Of a stretch of 64,000 nt of DNA, positions 62,423 to 64,000 are shown one piece after another. The notes beneath the pieces were generated by a model. That model saw only the letters and a list, made by a program, of their open reading frames with translations, did no database searches and had not been told where the DNA came from. Source of the stretch: Castellaniella sp049671645 (GTDB lineage: Bacteria > Pseudomonadota > Gammaproteobacteria > Burkholderiales > Burkholderiaceae_B); contig NZ_JBATVG010000014.1 in NCBI RefSeq assembly GCF_049671645.1, forward strand, positions 186,001-250,000, written 5' to 3'. The position numbers and the translations under genes were made by a program. The number at the start of each line of letters is the position of its first letter. Positions within the stretch are counted from its first letter, which is position 1.

Positions 62423-62690
62423 AATGCGCGACCTCTTTTGCATGCATGTAGCGAGCGCTGATTGGACGAATCTTTAACTGTCCGCCGAGCAGCCGACGTA
62501 CGAATACCAGAAAGACATAGCGCCCGGCTCGTGTTTTGCCAATGGCTCGCTGGCGCGGCTCATCAGCGCAAGGATCCGGTACGCAGCCAGGCGTGCCGAG
62601 CATCACCTGTTCTATCTCTTCACGGGATACGCCGTGCTTGCCGCATTTGGGCCAGTTGCCAGCATCCCAGTCGAAGCCTGCGATCTTCAT
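62382..62690 (-). CDS. brnT: BrnT-like ribonuclease toxin
   Basis: Toxin of the type II BrnT/BrnA family (RelE-like ribonuclease fold), 102 aa. FDWDAGNWPKCGKHGVSREE, GKTRAGRYVFLVFVRR and LKIRPISARYMHAKEVAHYE match the BrnT pattern FDPxKxxxNxxKHGVxFEEA, GRVxxVVxT and RIISARxAxxxE. It is read first, with brnA overlapping its end. Target specificity cannot be read from the sequence. Confidence 0.82.
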   Translation of the reverse strand: MKIAGFDWDAGNWPKCGKHGVSREEIEQVMLGTPGCVPDPCADEPRQRAIGKTRAGRYVFLVFVRRLLGGQLKIRPISARYMHAKEVAHYEHQAQADTRIAQ

Positions 62691-62702
62691 TCAGCTTACG
62701 CC

Positions 62703-62716
62703 TTTGTGTAGACAAA
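62703..62716. promoter_or_regulatory. Candidate BrnA operator
   Basis: TTTGTGTAGACAAA is an inverted repeat (5-bp arms, 4-base spacer) 13 bases upstream of the brnT start, in an AT-rich stretch. It is well placed for autorepression by the ribbon-helix-helix antitoxin. Confidence 0.4.
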
Positions 62717-62859
62717 AGCAAAACAAACCCAATCACGGGGCGAGAAGCTTCATGATGGTCAGGCCGCCTGCCATCCGCCAGCTCGCAGAACTACGGATGG
62801 ATGAAAATGTCAGGGTGACAGCTCTGAAGCGCTTGTTACCGTAGAGGTCGCCCAATGGC

Positions 62860-62893
62860 AAAAAAAGCCCGCCGCGCAAGAAGCGGGGCGGGC
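62860..62893 (-). terminator. Intrinsic terminator of the first DUF4148 gene
   Basis: On the minus strand GCCCGCCCCGC (62893-62883) pairs with GCGCGGCGGGC (62877-62867) with one mismatch, around a 5-base loop, followed by seven T residues (62866-62860). It lies 34 bases after the gene's stop codon. Confidence 0.9.
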
Positions 62894-62926
62894 CTGCCGG
62901 ACTGAATGCTCCGGTTCGAGCGCGCT

Positions 62927-63241
62927 TTACAGCACGTTGGGGTACTGGTCGTTTTCACCGATGGTCAGCAGACCGGCGCTCTTGGCTTGCTCCAGTTCCT
63001 TCAAAACCTGGGCGCGGGTCAGCGCGGGGGCGTCGCTGTGCAGTTGAGGATAGTTGGCTTGTTCACCCACGGTGACCTGGCCTTGCGACTGCGCCACGCG
63101 CAGTTCCCGGACGACTTCCGCACGGGTCTGGGTGCTGGGCGTCACGACTTCCGGATAGTAGGCCTGATCGGCTTGCGCGATGCCTGCGGAGGCAAGGCCC
63201 AGGGACAGGACGGCGATAGAAGCGGCTGTAGCGACTTTCAT
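62927..63241 (-). CDS. DUF4148 domain secreted protein (copy 1)
   Basis: Small exported protein, 104 aa. The signal peptide MKVATAASIAVLSLGLASAG (then IAQA) precedes mature DQAYYPEVVTPSTQTRAEVV. It contains two related units of the DUF4148 pattern (TRAEVVRELRVAQSQGQVTV and TRAQVLKELEQAKSAGLLTI), each followed by a short Tyr-Pro motif (YPQL, YPNV). The ATG at 63241 has GAAGGA eight bases upstream. This family is largely restricted to Burkholderiales and has no known function. Confidence 0.88.
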   Translation of the reverse strand: MKVATAASIAVLSLGLASAGIAQADQAYYPEVVTPSTQTRAEVVRELRVAQSQGQVTVGEQANYPQLHSDAPALTRAQVLKELEQAKSAGLLTIGENDQYPNVL

Positions 63242-63663
63242 GATGGTTTCCTTCACGTTTAGGGTGTGTAAAAGCAGGACTTCACGGGCTTTCCGCTAGG
63301 TGATTCTCGTGTCCTGCTCTGTTGGAAACAGTGTGCGCTTTTGCTGCGCTGCGATAAACCAGGCTGCGCTGAATTCATCTTTCCATTCTTGGCGACAATC
63401 GGCGGCGTTCGGCGCATGGCTCACGCCGCATGCCCCCCACCCCGCCAGGTAAACAGGCACGCACGAACAGTCGCAGTAGATTCAACCCCGGAACGTTCAA
63501 CTCCAGAACGCGTCGTCCGGTTCCGGAGCATCCACGGAATTCAACGGCCAGGTTTCCATCTAAGACACCCTCGCCAGGCCGGCCGCCCCAGGCACAGATG
63601 CGAAAAAGCCTGCCGCGCTTAGAGCGCGGCAGGCTTTCCAGCCTGATGCGGCCATGACCGTGG
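63242..63663. other. Intergenic region between the DUF4148 genes
   Basis: 422 bases with no convincing gene. It holds the leader of copy 1, a 15-bp direct tandem repeat (63481-63495 and 63496-63510, two mismatches, TTCAAC..C.GAACG) and the terminator of copy 2. Short open frames here show no family resemblance or ribosome sites. Confidence 0.6.
63605..63637. terminator. Intrinsic terminator of the second DUF4148 gene
   Basis: Perfect 15-bp arms (63605-63619 and 63623-63637) around a 3-base loop. Five A residues at 63603-63607 give a T-run on the minus strand. It lies 27 bases after the stop of copy 2. Confidence 0.88.
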
Positions 63664-63969
63664 TTACGGATGGAGCGGAGTGTTGTCCTCGACGACCTGG
63701 CCAGCGAGCTCGGCCTGCGTGAGCTGACGCAACACTTCAGCCCGGCTCAGCGTCGGGCCGTTGGTCTGCAGCTGGGGATAGTCGGGTTGCTGGCCCTCAG
63801 TAACCAGGCCTTGTGACTGCGCCACGCGCAGTGCATGAACGACGTCCGCACGGGTCTGGGTGCTGGGCGTCACGACTTCCGGATAATAGGCCTGATCGGC
63901 TTGCGCGATGCCCGCAGAGGCAAGGCCCAGAGCCAGGGCGGCGATGGAGGCGGCGGTAGCGACTTTCAT
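63664..63969 (-). CDS. DUF4148 domain secreted protein (copy 2)
   Basis: Small exported protein, 101 aa, a tandem paralogue of copy 1. The signal peptide and mature start are nearly identical (MKVATAASIAALALGLASAG, DQAYYPEVVTPSTQTRADVV). It diverges towards the C terminus (SRAEVLRQLTQAELAGQVVE, ending NTPLHP). The leader, including GAAGGAAGCCATC before the ATG at 63969, also resembles that of copy 1, so the duplication included the translation start region. The upstream part is cut by the window end. Confidence 0.88.
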   Translation of the reverse strand: MKVATAASIAALALGLASAGIAQADQAYYPEVVTPSTQTRADVVHALRVAQSQGLVTEGQQPDYPQLQTNGPTLSRAEVLRQLTQAELAGQVVEDNTPLHP

Positions 63970-64000
63970 GATGGCTTCCTTCACGTTTCAACGTGTGTGA

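Noticed and set aside
1..64000. CRISPR arrays, insertion sequences, prophage genes, rRNA
   Set aside because: No regularly spaced repeats, transposases, integrases, phage structural genes or rRNA segments were seen on either strand.

Overview
The window is about 64 kb of GC-rich chromosome from a betaproteobacterium of the order Burkholderiales, most likely the family Alcaligenaceae (Bordetella/Achromobacter/Castellaniella-like). The evidence is the gene order smc-zipA-ligA, the chain msrB-yciB-bolA-parvulin, a complete 14-gene nuo operon followed by a DUF2818 gene, and tandem DUF4148 genes, all typical of this order. This is inferred from gene content, not from a database match. Almost everything is housekeeping or transport; no prophage, IS element, CRISPR array, rRNA or tRNA was seen.

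Layout. 1-9.5 kb: two branched-chain-type (HAAT) ABC transport loci facing each other. On the plus strand are a substrate-binding protein cut by the window edge, LivH and LivM. On the minus strand are a binding protein, LivH, a fused LivM-LivG, LivF, and a second binding protein that is a paralogue of the plus-strand one. A strong two-way terminator separates them. 9.7-11.9 kb: msrB, yciB, a bolA-family gene and a periplasmic parvulin, every junction an ATGA overlap. 11.9-13.8 kb: a LysR regulator divergent from a cupin and a carboxymuconolactone-decarboxylase-like gene. 13.8-24.2 kb: ligA, zipA, smc (minus), lplT (plus), then a family-4-type uracil-DNA glycosylase and a TsaB-RimI fusion (minus). 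24.3-28.5 kb: ompR-envZ, a peroxiredoxin, ispF and ispD.

28.5-37 kb is the most informative accessory region. It holds eda, then on the minus strand kguD, kguK, kguE, a four-gene polar-amino-acid-type ABC transporter and a PtxS-like LacI regulator, then hexR on the plus strand. Together these look like a 2-ketogluconate to Entner-Doudoroff module. A palindrome containing the known Pseudomonas PtxS operator lies upstream of the transporter genes, and a HexR-type box lies upstream of eda. The MFS permease KguT of Pseudomonas is missing and an ABC transporter stands in its place. 37-40.6 kb: mfd.

40.6-44.5 kb: an iron-responsive operon with a consensus-like promoter and Fur-like boxes, coding for a TonB-dependent siderophore receptor, a Sel1-repeat protein and a PiuC-type hydroxylase. 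Then come serB and an FMN-dependent 2-hydroxy-acid dehydrogenase. 46.7-62 kb: a DUF2818 protein about twice the usual size and nuoN to nuoA, read on the minus strand. 62-64 kb: a BrnT/BrnA toxin-antitoxin pair and two tandem DUF4148 secreted proteins. Many long open frames lie antisense to the real genes; they are mirror frames caused by high GC and were left out.
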